A DNA stretch of 64,000 nt, from contig CM060080.1 of NCBI GenBank assembly GCA_030533445.1, positions 22,273,377 through 22,337,376 on the forward strand, written 5' to 3'. This stretch comes from Cyprinodon diabolis (taxonomy: Eukaryota > Chordata > Actinopteri > Cyprinodontiformes > Cyprinodontidae). Of the stretch, positions 11,629-23,898 are shown piece by piece. The position numbers were made by a program, and so were the translations under genes. Position 1 is the stretch's first letter, and each line of letters opens with the position of its first letter. The notes beneath the pieces are model-generated. The model was not told the origin of the DNA, did not search any database, and saw only the letters and a program-made list of their open reading frames with translations.

Positions 11629-12518
11629 GCTCCTGTGTGGCTCCTTGGCTCAATAGTGGTGAAAACACTCTACCAAAAACATACAGGTTACATACATTCA
11701 CTGACCTGAGGGATTCCCATTATTGTCATCACTGTGCCTTTTGAAAGATTTTCTCTTGCAGAGGAAGCCACCATAAAGCATAATTGAGATATAATAGGTC
11801 TTGATGTTTACTTTGGGGCTCAGATTTACGTCTCAGAATCCCATTAGTGGGTTTGATTGCTGCGTCTAAGACTGGCAAGGAGAGTGCTGCAGGAACTACA
11901 GAAAGGAACAAAAATAAATAAGGGTTGACGGGGAATAATGCAATAGGGACTGGAGACACAAATAAATGGAAAACATATTTTATTTTATGGAGGCATCTCT
12001 CATTCCAGGCCAACTCCTCTTCCTATTGCACATTAGTGGAGAAACTAGTGTTCTTGTCTGCTTGGGCAAATACAATACTTGTGGTAAGGGTAAGAAAAAA
12101 TCTTGGGGCTTTCTAGCAATAAAGGACTGATAGAGCAGGTGGGTTTCTTGTTGGAATGGGACAATGCTCAGCCTTCTGTACTCAGGGGAGTGATGTGTAC
12201 CTGTGAATGCATTTATCCATGTATGCATTGGTGCTAAAAGCTTAAAATGGACGAGAAAGTAACAGGAATGTTAAAAAATTACACATTTAGATAAACAAAT
12301 TAAACCTGCTATAAAATAAACTGCGACTCCTTGAGACTTTTTTCATTCTACTCATTAAATAAGTCATTTTGTTGAGAGGTAGATAGTCTTGTTTTTTTTT
12401 TTTTAATGAAAGACTGAACGATGCAATATAACACATTTCAGTGTTTAGATTTTACATTGTCTGTCTCTTGGTCTCTATTATTAGATCAACCATGGTGTTC
12501 AATGTATTATTCTAAAGA
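11629..12518. other. slc4a11 intron segment, no gene seen
   Basis: Spacer between the family A copy and the first family B copy. It is AT-rich and has no recognised repeat, exon or RNA gene. Confidence 0.5.
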
Positions 12519-12520
12519 TA

Positions 12521-13768
12521 CACTATATTGCCAAAAGTATTTGCTCACCCATCCAAATTATTGGAATCAGGTGTTCCAATCACTTCCATGGCCACAGGTG
12601 TATAAATTCAAGCACCTAGGCATGCAGACTGTTTTTACAAACATTTGTGAAAGAATGGGTCGCTCTCAGGAGCTCAGTGAATTCCAGCGTGGAACTGTGA
12701 TAGGATGCCACCTGTGCAACAAATCCAGTCGTGAAATTTCCTCGCTCCTAAATATTCCACAGTCAACTGTCAGCTGTATTATAAGAAAATGGAAGTGTTT
12801 GGGAACGACAGCAACTCAGCCACGAAGTGGTAGGCCACGTAAACTGACGGAGCGGGGTCAGCGGATGCTGAAGCGCATAGTGCGAAGAGGTCGCCAACTT
12901 TCTGCAGAGTCAATCACTACAGACCTCCAAACTTCATGTGGCCTTCAGATTAGCTCAAGAACAGTGCGCAGAGAGCTTCATGGAATGGGTTTCCATGGTC
13001 GAGCAGCTGCATCCAAGCCATACATAACCAAGTGCAATGCAAAGCGTCGGATGCGGTGGTGTAAAGCACGCCGCCACTGGACTCTAGAGCAGTGGAGACG
13101 CGTTCTCTGGAGTGACGAATCGCGCTTCTCCATCTGGCAATCTGATGGACGGGTCTGGGTTTGGCGGTTGCCAGGAGAACGGTACTTGTCTGACTGCATT
13201 GTGCCAAGTGTAAAGTTTGGTGGAGGGGGGATTCTGGTGTGGGGTTGTTTTTCAGGAGCTGGGCTTGGCCCCTTAGTTCCAGTGAAAGGAACTCTGAATG
13301 CTTCAGCATACCAAGACATTTTGGACAATTCCATGCTCCCAACTTTGTGGGAACAGTTTGGAGCTGGCCCCTTCCTCTTCCAACATGACTGTGCACCAGT
13401 GCACAAAGCAAGGTCCATAAAGACATGGATGACAGAGTCTGGTGTGGATGAACTTGACTGGCCTGCACAGAGTCCTGACCTCAACCCGATAGAACACCTT
13501 TGGGATGAATTAGAGCGGAGACTGAGAGCCAGGCCTTCTCGTCCAACATCAGTGTGCGACCTCACAAATGCGCTTCTGGAAGAATGGTCAAAAATTCCCA
13601 TAAACACACTCCTAAACCTTGTGGACAGCCTTCCCAGAAGAGTTGAAGCTGTTCTAGCTGCAAAGGGTGGACCGACGTCATATTGAACCCTATGGATTAG
13701 GAACGGGATGTCACTTAAGCTCATATGTGAGTCAAGGCAGGTGAGCAAATACTTTTGGCAATATAGTG
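12521..13768 (+). mobile_element. Tc1/mariner element, family B, copy 1 (intact)
   Basis: The element is 1248 bp flanked by TA (12519-12520, 13769-13770). The terminal inverted repeats are 29 bp and perfect, reading CACTATATTGCCAAAAGTAT onward at 12521-12549 and its complement at 13740-13768. It contains one uninterrupted transposase gene. Reading the two copies side by side, it differs from the copy at 39133-40380 by one base (C at 13234 versus A at 39846). All features needed for autonomy are present, so it looks very recent. Confidence 0.96.
12655..13686 (+). CDS. Tc1-like transposase, family B, full length (343 aa)
   Basis: This cut-and-paste transposase would act in the nucleus on its own inverted repeats with TA target choice. 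The start is placed at [10 protein letters not shown] because the open frame upstream runs through the inverted repeat and flanking DNA. Residues ~5-110 form the paired-type helix-turn-helix region ([22 protein letters not shown], then the basic SGRPRK linker resembling a GRPR motif). The catalytic triad is D154 (LWSDESRF), D245 (FQHDCAPVH) and E280 ([13 protein letters not shown]), a DD34E spacing typical of Tc1. [13 protein letters not shown] (from about 189) is the glycine-rich box. It ends GGPTSY stop. Length is normal for Tc1 enzymes and there is no stop or frameshift. Activity is inferred, not shown. Confidence 0.95.
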   Translation: MGRSQELSEFQRGTVIGCHLCNKSSREISSLLNIPQSTVSCIIRKWKCLGTTATQPRSGRPRKLTERGQRMLKRIVRRGRQLSAESITTDLQTSCGLQISSRTVRRELHGMGFHGRAAASKPYITKCNAKRRMRWCKARRHWTLEQWRRVLWSDESRFSIWQSDGRVWVWRLPGERYLSDCIVPSVKFGGGGILVWGCFSGAGLGPLVPVKGTLNASAYQDILDNSMLPTLWEQFGAGPFLFQHDCAPVHKARSIKTWMTESGVDELDWPAQSPDLNPIEHLWDELERRLRARPSRPTSVCDLTNALLEEWSKIPINTLLNLVDSLPRRVEAVLAAKGGPTSY

Positions 13769-14273
13769 TATATAAAAAAAAGAGGGTGGTTTAATATTTT
13801 TTTTTCAGTGTCTGTATATACAGTTGTGTTGAAAATAAAATCAGTCCCACATAACCAGCTAGATAAATCACTGTTTTTGTTACACTTTAATCTTCTACAC
13901 TGCTGGTAAGATTCCAGAAGGTTTATTAAAGGTAGGAAACCAACAGACCCAACAGGAATGATGTGCACGTCACTGATTCTGTGAAACTGTACCATTTACA
14001 GAAGGGTCACTTAGTGAGGCCATTGCCGGTGTGACAAAAAATAGGTGTGAAACGGAAAAAATGATTTAAGGATGAAGGCAACTGACACTGCATATGGTGT
14101 CTGTGAATTTATCCCTCAAACACAGAGTGAAACTGTTCTTTTTAAGAAAATTTTTCTTTTTAAGAAAATTAATAAAAGAGGGCAGTGTTTGAGCTGTTCA
14201 GCTCAAATGATATCAGCAGCCAAAGCCAGAAAGGTGAGGAAGGAAAAGAAAACTATTGGAATGGATTGAAGCA

Positions 14274-14600
14274 TGGGCGTAGGTTTGCATAGGGACCATA
14301 GGGACATGTCCATACCAAAATTTTGAACCGACCTAATTGTCCCGACCAATAATTGGATGTGAGCAACATGTTTATAATTTACAGCAGTAGTTGTTGCAGC
14401 AGTGGCTTCTTTTCCTCTCGCAGCTCCTCTGCCTGGTCTCTCCTGTCCCTTTCACGTAGCAGCGCATGGAACTGTGCTGCGCTGTTTAACGCCACTCTCA
14501 TTGGTTGTTCTGCCTTAGGTTCCGCCTTCTCTCTCTCTGATTGGCTGTTTTCTAGTCTGCGTGTGCTTGGAGCACAAAATTGAAAATTTATTCACACTAG
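14274..14600. repeat. Probable interspersed repeat inside the old Tc1-like element
   Basis: It starts near GCATGGGCGTAGGTTTGCAT with GGGACCATAGGGACATGTCC, a motif I recognise as recurrent in fish DNA, and becomes more GC-rich toward 14590. No coding signal. Its family and ends are not determined. Confidence 0.35.
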
Positions 14601-16059
14601 AATGCCGCAGTTACTACAATTAATATTAGGCTACAAAACAAGTCCGAATTAAAAAAAATTAATATCATGTACACTAAAAAACAAAAACCTTTTTCTTTCT
14701 TTTATAAAACGAAATATTCTGAGTCAGCCAGGAGTTCTGAAGACTGCTGGAAAAATGGGCAAATAAAGGCTGTTAGCCATCAACATTTCTGATTCTTAGC
14801 CACAGCCAACTAAAAAAGAAAATGTGAGGGTTTCTTTTTTACAGATATTTAGTTGCTATTACTGTTTTCATTTTTTGATGACTCTTTGAGGAAGTTCAGG
14901 TATAATTATTAGCAGGTGTTATTTCTCTTATAGAGTATAACAACAAGAAATGTCTAAACATCTGCTATTTTTCATTTAAAAAGCATAATTAGGGTTCCAC
15001 ATAATAATAGTAATTTAATTGACTATTTATACTTCTAGAAATAGGATAAAGACAAGAACAAACAGAGGAAGAATATTAACATTGATTTTATCTTACATAG
15101 ATTTCCACACAGTCTATAAGTAAATTAGTACAAACATTAATGTCTGGTAAAAATGCTTGAATCTAAATGTTAATTTTGGATATTATTAAATTACAGATGA
15201 GATAATGTTATATTGTCTTTTATAATTGTTAAAAGTGATTTTGTATTTGAATAAACTTAGGCTCATTCTTAGTGTTGTGTTTGTAGATGATGCCACTAAA
15301 AAAGAAAATAGACATAAGGAGCTACTTAAACAGTCAGATAGTAAGCAATATAGGACGATGATAAAAGGTTGTGTTACATTTAATCCTTTACTATTAAAAA
15401 TGCACTTATAGATTATATGATTATAGGAAACACAGTCACCAGTATTAATGATGCAGGGCAGCTTGTAGGTGAAGCAGCTGGCTTTAATCATGATTTAGAA
15501 GGGTAGGGTTTTTTCTGATCGGCATTCCAACTAGCGTTTAGTATCTTTCGAGTAAAATCCATCTCCTTTGCACATGTGTGGAACATTAGCGTGACGTTTT
15601 TCTTCTTTCTACCACTCATTCACTGGCTACTGGTCCTCCTTTGTGGAGGAGGTGGCTCTAAATTCAATGCTGCTGAACCTGCCATCCTGCCCTCTACCCC
15701 TGTACCAAAGGAACGTTAGCATGAGGTACTGCTGAGCCCTGAACAAAATGACCACCAAAAACAAAAGTAGACAGTTATGTGCAGGTTTCGAAAGATTTAA
15801 TTTGATTGAAAGCTTTTTACATGTACACGCGTCATGATTGTATTAATTTATATAGTGTCCATGTAAACGGAGATTTGATCGAGAGATTAGAGAAGTTTTG
15901 CACATGGAATGTGGCTATTAATTGGCCTAAAAAGCAATGACGTAATTATTGTGTAGTGATTAGAGTACCATTGTATCTTTTGGGGTCTAAGAGGCACAGA
16001 AAGTTTGTCAGATTTCCTGCAAACACTGAATCCAAGCCACAGTAGACAATAAAGAGGGT

Positions 16060-16435
16060 GATGCATTGGTGGTGCAAGCTAATGATATGGGGATGTTTCT
16101 ATTTATCAAAAACCAAGGATCATGGATCAGTTTGAGTACATCAAAATAGTGAAAGAAGTCATAAAGAGTAAATGCTCTGTTCACACTAGCAAGCGAACAA
16201 AATCATCTAGAGAGGGACAGAATTTAAGTAAGGGAGCAGCCAGCACAATCCCCAGACCTTAATCCTATTGAAAACTTGTGTGCTGACAATGATATTCACA
16301 AAGCAAAAACAAGAAATGCAAAGGAATTGTGAAACGTTGTGGAAATGTCATGCGCTGCAATACCTGTTGACTGGTGCCAGAAGCTGGTCGACTCCATGGA
16401 TCACAGATGTGATCCATGGTTTGCAACTACATAAT
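16060..16435 (+). pseudogene. Tc1-like transposase 3' remnant
   Basis: A plus-strand degenerate reading includes a GDMGMFLFI-like stretch near 16095 (position of the GCF box). Then come [12 protein letters not shown] near 16250 (third acidic residue of the DDE triad), KAKTRNAKELWNVVEMSCAA, and DWCQKLVDSMDHRCD before stops. The order matches the C-terminal third of Tc1 transposases. Stops and indels are frequent. A perfect 12-bp hairpin (16394-16419) overlaps its 3' part. Confidence 0.7.
16394..16419. repeat. Perfect 12-bp hairpin
   Basis: CCATGGATCACA, GA, TGTGATCCATGG pair fully with a 2-nt loop. It sits in the decayed Tc1-like transposase, where related copies normally continue with different codons after the second arm begins. 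Confidence 0.85.
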
Positions 16436-16659
16436 AGTTTATGATTCTCAGGAAAATGTAATGGTCCAGCATCTCATATGTTGTATTTCTTTACATTCTG
16501 TGAAATATTAACAAATTCTGCACATTTTTCAATGTTCTGATTTGAAATAGAATGTGCAGTGTTCCCAATTAATTTGTGCTCATTGAAATACAATTCCTTT
16601 AAATAACTTTGAGGGTAACTCATCTTTTAAACACACGGATATTATTATGAGCATAACTG

Positions 16660-19139
16660 TACATATAAACAATGCAGTAAAAGGATTCATGTTTGCATAC
16701 AAGTATAAACACAATAGCTTTCCTTCACAGTTCTCTGTAGAAGGTCTGCATCCAGAGACCTGAGGCAGGGGAAACAACTGATATTTCAGTATTACAACCT
16801 AAATTACACAATCAACATTACAAAAGAGAGTTTTCTGAGCCAATCTGTAAACAATCTATGCTGGTCGAGCCAGAGTCCAGACTTTAATATGCTTGAATGT
16901 CTGGAGAGATCCAAAAATGCACAGACATCTGCCATCCAGCCAGATGGAGTTTAAGATATTCAGCCCAAATATTATCATAGTTATTTATAGACGTAACATG
17001 AAGGTGGAGTATTTAAAATACGTGCCTTTATTTACACTAGGATCTCGACCTGGACACAGCTTAAGCAGTTCTTTCCATTTTGTTTACTGCCACTGCCAGT
17101 CGGGACCTAATGAAACAGGAATCGTGTTGCAGCAAGCACAGACGTTTGCCAGCTGACCCAAATCAGACCAGATGACAAGCTTTGGAGCAAACATAAGACC
17201 CCATCTGAAAAATAAACTGCTAAAGTGGGTTGGAACTTGAATTGTCTTTATTACCAACTGGCTTAAAGACAAAAAGTAGCCTGTGTTGTGTACTTTATGT
17301 TTTAATTGGAGTAATTCCAATAAATCCAGGAAATGTTGAACAGCAAATGTTAAGCTCTGAAAGGAAATGCTGTGTGCACAGTTCTACAGTCATAGAGCTT
17401 TTGCCAGTTTTAGAAATAGAACTTTCACTTCTGTTAAAAGCAAAGGTTAAACTTTTCATGACAGTATTGAATGGTTTGCTATATAGGTTGTTCATTTTGT
17501 CAATAAATGGCTTACAATTAGAAATTGTAACTACCACTAATAATCATTATTAAATAGCCTCTTCTAATGGGACAATATTAGAGATAAGAAACATTAATAT
17601 AGTACTAAGTAGTGAGTGTTGAGGTCGCACATAAATTTCAACTAGTCTGATAGTCTAAACCCTAAAAATGATCAGAGAAGAAGATGGATAATTGCAAAAA
17701 AAGAAAAAAAAAGAAAAGAAAAAACAGAATTCAGGGCAAGCAGTTTAATATCAATATTGACTGAAACCCCTGAAGCTTGAAGGGTGAATCCAAAATGCTT
17801 TAGTATTGAATTTTGTGCGAACAACAGTCCATCTCTGTCATATCCTCTTTTGGAAGCAGATATCATTTCAATATCTTGTAATTTCAAGGAACGCATATCA
17901 TGCCCAACTAGATTAAAGTGTCAAGCCAAAAAGAAACAAATACAAATACAACTTCTGTGTTAGGAAATCCAGATTTTAACTTATGTTTACCTTTACTAAT
18001 ATACATCAAGGATACTTAAATAAAATAACAAATATGTAATTTTACAACTCTGTTCAAGTACTTCTTCAAAATTAGGCTCACATTATATTAGGTACAAATA
18101 GTGTGCTGCTCAAACATTTTCGGATGTTCTCCTGAACTGTACACTCATTATTTTTCTCTTGTATTGGGCAGACCGACTTTTCTGTTTGATACATATTTGG
18201 AAACAGACTCTTTTCCCTATCTAGGTATTTCCTGACAGAAATTGGCAGTGCTGTATTTTATTTACCTACTGTAGGTAAAGGGTGAGATTACAGCTGCATG
18301 CATATTTTTTAAATAAATAAAAGAGAGCACCACCACCTTTCTAATCTGCTCTATTTTTGGACCAGTATGCTGGGGGAAATAATATTTTGCAAAACAAAAA
18401 TAAATGTACAACTGGCTTGTATTTAAGTTTAGGGAATTTTAACCAAAATGAGAATCTGCTGTAAAAACAGGTAAATATAGATTAGGGCTAGAAGCTGTGG
18501 CCAAAAACGTACATTACAATATGTTTCTTCATTTTAGTCAATGCATTTATAGCTGAACAGAGACGTTTGCATTTCTAATCCGTTTGCTGCTACAGTTGAG
18601 CATTTTGTGTTTTGTCTCCAGCAACGTGTTTATAAAGCTGTCAGTTGATGACAGACATGCATGTTGGGCATAGAGTTAGAATTCAACTCTTTAAGAGAAC
18701 GCTGCTGTGCACCTCAGCTGTTAGGCTGAAGATCCTTTCCTAACGTTACCAGCCTCCACTAGGAGGAAAACAGTAATGAGAGTAGTTTACATGCATGTTT
18801 TTAAAATAAAACTGATTGTATAAGTATTTATTACGAGTGTGTAATCTCAGCAAAATTAGAACTTCATTAATATTTATATGGACATAAAAAAAAAGGCCTT
18901 AGAGATGTTGCCCAGAGAACCCACAAGAGAATCCTGTGCAAACTTGTGACCATCGGGTTTCTGAAACTCACAGAATATCTTAGCAGTATCTGCTATAAAA
19001 AAAACGCATAACACTATATAAAACCTAGAAATTCAGTCAGTGACAAACTTCATAAGCACTGTCTATCCACATTATAGATATTGGGTTAATACAGGTAAAA
19101 AAACACTTTTAGGAATTATAATCTTGCGGTGGAAGTTAC
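16660..19139. other. slc4a11 intron segment, no gene seen
   Basis: AT-rich intron up to the exon at 19140. It contains one Tc1-like fragment (16860-16965, listed separately) and a purine run near 17694-17725. No exon or RNA gene recognised. Confidence 0.5.
16860..16965 (+). mobile_element. Tc1-like transposase fragment
   Basis: The plus strand reads CWSSQSPDFNMLECLERSKN, corresponding to the [16 protein letters not shown] block of Tc1 transposases, followed by a stretch resembling the CAGACG-TCCCCATCCAACC nucleotide consensus of one fish Tc1 family. It is isolated, with neither end visible. Confidence 0.5.
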
Positions 19140-19263
19140 CATCTTCGATGGGGCAAGTATCAGGATGACATAGCGGACCTCGCAGCAATTCTCTCCCCAG
19201 TTTTGCGGCCTTTCCAGACGGGAGATGCACACGTGACGTCTCTGGAGGTGCTTGACATTGCAG
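19140..19263 (-). CDS. slc4a11: slc4a11 exon (conserved cytoplasmic core)
   Basis: Internal exon of 124 bp. Minus-strand acceptor TTTCTAG; the first base C completes a leucine codon split with the upstream exon (phase 2), and the exon ends on ATG before GTAACT (phase 0). It encodes 41 codons including [19 protein letters not shown] and [10 protein letters not shown]. The WGEN-C-EVR-VILILAP block is highly conserved in SLC4A11 and is the strongest single signature in the window. It belongs to the Band 3 cytoplasmic-type domain (PTS EIIA-like fold). It continues in frame to the exon at 989-1198 across a ~17.9-kb intron. No disabling change is visible. Confidence 0.95.
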
Positions 19264-20368
19264 CTAGAAAGAGTAGAAGGAGAGGGAGATTTTAAAAATG
19301 TCAATGTCTCAGCCCACTAGCAGTGCCCTTCATTTCCATAGATTAACCTCTTCTCTGAAGAAACGGACAGCATTCAAATTCTCTGACTGGACTTGTGCTC
19401 ATTTAAGAAAGCTAAACTTTTTGATAAGGTAGCTTTAAGAGGTTAAACATACATATACATATAAAATAAAGCATGCACAAAAAATGGGAACAAAGGGTAA
19501 AGAAAAACCCAAAAAACTACCAACTCAGAAAACATTCACTAACCAAACCAAAAAACAGAGCAGGGAAAATCACAACCAAGCTGGTCTGATGAAAATCAGA
19601 CTAAACTCTAGTTAAAGCCAAATGTGAAAAGACAAAATAGACTCCACAGTTTGAATATCAAGGGATAGTTTGCCCTAGAGAAAGTGGGCTGCCACGGGAA
19701 AACTCTGATCCCCTTTGAACGATCAGCACAAAGAGCATCAGGTTAGAAAATCTCAGTGCTCTTTTGGGTTAAAAAACTTAAGGAGAGCAGTTACATAATT
19801 GGGTGCCAAACCATTTGAAATGCTAAAAGCGGGTTTAAGAATCTTAAAGTCAAAACAAATATGATCAGGAAGCCTGTCTAAATCAGTCTATGTGGTCAGG
19901 CCTTCTGTGCAGGAGCCTGCTGGGCTAAATGCAGGGAAAACAGAGACAATTGATTCAGACCTAAATTTAAGCAGTAATCTAATGTAGAGGTAATGAAGGC
20001 AAGAAGGATTCTTGACAACATGCTTTCATAAAAAAAGCAGTTTAACACACAGACTGAAGATGAGCAATGTGGAGCAAAAGGGACCAAGGACATCAGCTCA
20101 TATACTAAGAGAGGTATGATTACTCAACACAACACATTGTATACAGATTTAAACATATCATGGCATAAACAGCATGATGAAGAAAGGAAATACTCCCTAA
20201 ATATAGAACCTGCAGGACAAATGTTTAAAGAAAACAGAAAAGGACCCAGGATAGATTCTTGAGGTGCTCTTCATTAGCAGGGTATAAATATTCCCCAATA
20301 TACAGATAATATCTAAAGAAAGACAGAGATGAATGTTTAGGACCAACAATTTGGCAACAGAAAAGGGT

Positions 20369-20371
<3 letters not shown>

Positions 20372-20426
<55 letters not shown>

Positions 20427-20432
20427 TATACA
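20372..20432. repeat. (TA)n / (CA)n compound microsatellite
   Basis: A perfect TA run to about 20414 followed by CA repeats and a short TA stretch. Open frames through it are artefacts of the repeat. Confidence 0.95.
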
Positions 20433-20756
20433 CGCTTTTAAATAAATAAAAGAACAAGTGCTGTCTCAGTGCTAAAAAAGGATTTAAAACGAGATTTAAA
20501 GTCTTCACAGACAACCTAAGTATTTAAAAGGTTTAAAGTTGATTAAAAACAGACTTTTCGAAAATAACAAACATAAAAGGTAACTTGGAAATTGGCCTGT
20601 ACTTAGAAAGAACATTAAGATTGAGATTCCTCTTTATTCTAATAGCCTACACAACAGTGTGTTTGAATGTAGCTGGTACACAGCTATATGAAAAATAGAT
20701 GCTTAAATGAATGAAATTCTAGACCCAATGGCATGAAGAGTGAAAAACCGGAAAAA

Positions 20757-20785
20757 CTTTATCTCCATATGCTATGGAGATAAAG
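20757..20785. repeat. 12-bp perfect hairpin
   Basis: CTTTATCTCCAT and ATGGAGATAAAG are perfect inverted arms with a 5-nt loop (ATGCT). It is not attached to a recognised element. Confidence 0.8.
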
Positions 20786-22325
20786 GTCATTAAAAAAAAT
20801 CCCTTTGATGATAATTGAAATATTACTTATAGTACAATTAGCAAGTAGTTTAGTACTACAAACAAAAGTTTAAAAAAGGAAAAGATAACATAAAAATATT
20901 TTTAATATACTACTTCTTGATAATCATCCAACAATATCAAAGTTGGGATATTGTATTTTTTTGTCTGCTGTCCAATTGCATTATTCTGTGCCGGCCTGGA
21001 ATGCAACATAAAAACCAATGGCAGGAAAACCCTTTTGAAAAGACACACTCAAAAAGGATAAAGCTGCAACAGATAGCTATTTCCATCTCATCGAGTAAAC
21101 ATGAAATATCCTAAGGTGTTACTGGACCAAAAAACATTCAGAGACTGGAAAACCACAGAGCCATGAAGAAAGTTATTCAGGCAATGATGGTCAAATGTTT
21201 CCTCTGAGAAAGTACTGTTAGGTTTAAAGGACACATTACCCTTTTTTACAGTGAAAACACTTGGCTTTATTGTTTCAAATAGTAGCTTTAAAGCTTTCTT
21301 ATTCAGATGAAATAAAGCACGATAAATAGCCCGTGCTGGTGGTGTTTTATGAATTCATCAAAAAGTATGGGTTCACCTATGAAACCTGAGTATAGTAGAT
21401 TTCTATGAGCACATTAGAACAATCTCCTTTGAATTCTGAATTTCTTCATTTATCTTTGGAGAGCTGTTTTAAGGGCTATGAGAGCAGTTCTCATTAGTAC
21501 ATCTGAGCAATAATTATCAACACAGAGTGTAGCAACAACATTGGGGCATTCCCCTGGCAAAGATGGATCAAACAGATCTTCTAAGCACCCTCCTCACACA
21601 ATAGAAAGTGCAAGATTGTGCACGCCGTAATTGAAAAATGTTTAACTTAATATTTTTTCAATTTTTAAAAGTTTTTAAAAGCATTATTCTAAGACTTGAT
21701 AATTGCAAATTTAATTTCTTTAAATGTTTTTTCTTTTCCGTTTAGGTATTGCATTTTTTTCAAACTGTGTGACACATAGCAATCACTTCAAGGCCATTAC
21801 ACGTCCTCGCTCTTGATATGCAACTGTGGAAGTTCCTCCAACTATTTCAGTGTCAATATAATGTTTGTTTCACACAGCACATTATCGTAGGATGTTTGCT
21901 AATGTGGGTGCACACATTTAGAAACACGCTATGAACAGTATTTCAAGCTCACTAACTGTTTTTCTTTTGCTGAGGTTGAAAGGATTAGCTGGAGGAGCAA
22001 ATATGGAGTAACACAAGGAAGTGGAGGAAACCAACAAGAAGGTGACACTGGGGGACTTGACTCTGGAGAATCTGTCTGACACTCAAAGCTCCACTGTTTT
22101 AAAATACATTTTGGTTTTTGAATGTCTCCCTCCCCTCCTTGTTGTTTGTAGGCTAGCCTATGTGTTTGAATAGCTCTGTGTTCATTGTGAGAGGTCAGTT
22201 CTGGTTTATTGTCCTTGGTTAGATTTGTCTTAGTTGATATCTTCTTTTGGGCCTATTTTTTCTGATTTTTATTCTTTTGTTTATTAGTACATTAGTCCTT
22301 TACCTCCCTGCTTGGTCCCTGACAT

Positions 22326-22595
22326 GCACATTGACCAAAAGGATGTTAATGCTAATGGCCAGCAGACCAATATAAATGTATCTTTATTCCTCACTCCAGA
22401 GGAAAGCTCGCCTCCAGTCGGAAGTAGCGTGTGATCTGTAAAATGGAAATTGAAAACGATGCAATTTGTATAATGAAATGAAAAAGAAAACAGTAAAGTT
22501 ACTCTCAAAACCTTAAGAAGTTTGTTTCTAGATTGCATTTTTGTTTTTCTGGATATTAATACAAAATGTGTTTTTAACAATAACGGAACAAAATC
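22326..22595 (+). repeat. Uncharacterised dispersed repeat, copy 1
   Basis: This segment shares an ordered series of blocks with 44600-45055 and 29320-29620: GACCAAAAGGATGTT-like, CCAGAGGAAAG, TGTGATCTGTAAAATGGAAA, GATGCAATTTGTA and AACAGTAAAGTTACTCTCAA. The blocks corresponding to the first part are on the opposite strand in the other two copies while the last block is on the same strand. No inverted repeats, transposase or retroelement motif was recognised. The deduced minus-strand peptide (TNCIVFNFHFTDH) resembles the plus-strand peptide of copy 2, but this may simply follow from nucleotide similarity. Confidence 0.55.
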
Positions 22596-23898
22596 TACTC
22601 TATAAGTTAGTAGGAAACAGCCGGCCGAGTTTCAGCCTCATCGTCCTGCATTATATAGTATATAGGGGATAACGAGGGGCAATTAGCATCTCAACTCTGA
22701 GCTGCAAATATCTACTGCCTAGGAGGGGAAAACTTCTGACAAGTCAAATATTGGTTGTGCAAGCAGGTCCTTATGCCCATTGTTTAAATAAAGGTATAAC
22801 AAGTCAATTTGACATAGAGAGCAAGGCAAATATCTAGAATATGGTGCTCCAGTCTGATAAAAAAGTCTGAACTTTAATCTTCAAGCAAAGAATTGTAAGA
22901 AAACAAATCACGCCCCTTGTTAATAACCAGCATATCATTATAACGGCTGCATCATGCTGTGGGGCTCAGGAGTCTGGACATCAACGGTGGTCAGAATTGA
23001 CAGAAGGAGCAAAAAAGATCAACCCTGGAAGAAAAAAATATTAAAGCCCCAGGGTGTAAGTTTTACTCCCATCTAAATAATCTGATATTACCAAATAAAG
23101 TGCAAACAACCGAGAAGCTCGCTTTGGTACCTTCCCATTTAGCACAGATTAACTACTACGTGGAATGATGAAGTACATAATTCTAGTTTTAATTGTGCCC
23201 AATAGCTTGTATATCCTTCCAGTATTTGGTAATAAGCTACTGCTAATAGCCATAGCTGACAGCTAGTATGACTTCCGTGGAGAATGACAGTAAGTGATAA
23301 TTGTTGCATCAAAGGATATCCTAGATAGGGTAAAAAAAACAAGATGCTAACTCTGCTGGGAAGAAAAAGTACTTGCTGGCTGATAGCAAAACAAACCTCA
23401 CTGTTGTACTAAGTTATCTTATCTGTCCAAACGAAAGCCTGGAAACTTGCCTCCATTTTGGCAAAACCCACATGAACTGTCTCCCCTGGTAAAGGCGACG
23501 AATCTACCAGGTGGGTTTGAGTAGAGGGTTACGCCCTCCTTTGATATGGTCAGATTGGTTTTTGGTGAGAGTTGGATATCTCCAAGGCTGCAATATCATA
23601 CTAGCTTATTTAGTCACATAAAATCCCCCTTAGCTAGATTAATCTGATGTATGGTAGCAAAGTATGGTAGCTTTAAGCTCTTTACACAGGTGTTCTCACT
23701 TTATGAAAGGCTCTACAATTTTTTTTTTGGCATCAAACTTAAAATGATAAAATTTAAGCTCTAACAAAAAGAATAAGCACAATCTTTGTTTTGCATGCGT
23801 CTCGTCCTCAAATACATAAAAACCCAGGAATTAATTTAATGTAAATGTTTGAAAATAGAAAATAACTTGCAGGCATAAAAAAAGAGAGACATGCTTAC
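22596..23898. other. slc4a11 intron segment, one Tc1 scrap, no gene seen
   Basis: Intron between the dispersed repeat and the exon at 23899. The only recognised item is the short Tc1-like fragment at 22944-23030. Confidence 0.45.
22944..23030 (+). mobile_element. Tc1-like transposase fragment (GCIMLWG)
   Basis: The plus strand reads NGCIMLWGSG, the glycine-rich box of Tc1 transposases (usually GGSIMLWGCF), then TVVRIDRRSKKDQ, corresponding to the LVRI-GKMNG region. It is short and eroded, and the ends are unknown. Confidence 0.4.

Larger units (their letters stand above)
13821..16659 (+). mobile_element. Old Tc1-like element with internal foreign DNA
   Basis: The left end CAGTTGTGTTGAAAATAAAA follows TA at 13819-13820. 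The right end, read inverted, is CAGTTATGCTCATAATAATA and is followed by TA at 16660-16661. Inward of the right end lies GGGAACACTGCACATTCTAT (inverted), a subterminal motif I recognise from a teleost Tc1-like family with CAGTTGTGTTCAAAAT ends. The 3' transposase remnant is at 16220-16435. At 2839 bp it is about 1.2 kb longer than a usual Tc1 element, so other DNA must have inserted between roughly 14.27 and 15.95 kb. That both ends belong to one insertion is an inference. Confidence 0.6.
19264..22325. other. slc4a11 intron segment, no gene seen
   Basis: AT-rich intron upstream of the exon at 19140-19263. It contains a TA/CA microsatellite (20372-20432) and a 12-bp hairpin (20757-20785). The 19660-20130 stretch resembles sequence I have seen repeated in fish genomes, but I cannot assign it. 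A weak partner of the dispersed repeat at 22326 may lie near 21740-21790 in inverse orientation. Confidence 0.45.

Noticed and set aside
12421..12654. 78-codon in-frame extension upstream of the family B transposase
   Set aside because: It translates flanking DNA and the inverted repeat, and the equivalent extension at the other copy has a different sequence. The gene starts at the [10 protein letters not shown] methionine.
12978..13748. 256-codon minus-strand open frame over the family B transposase (also at 39590-40360)
   Set aside because: It is the antisense of an obvious full-length transposase, has no known domain, and is duplicated only because the element is.
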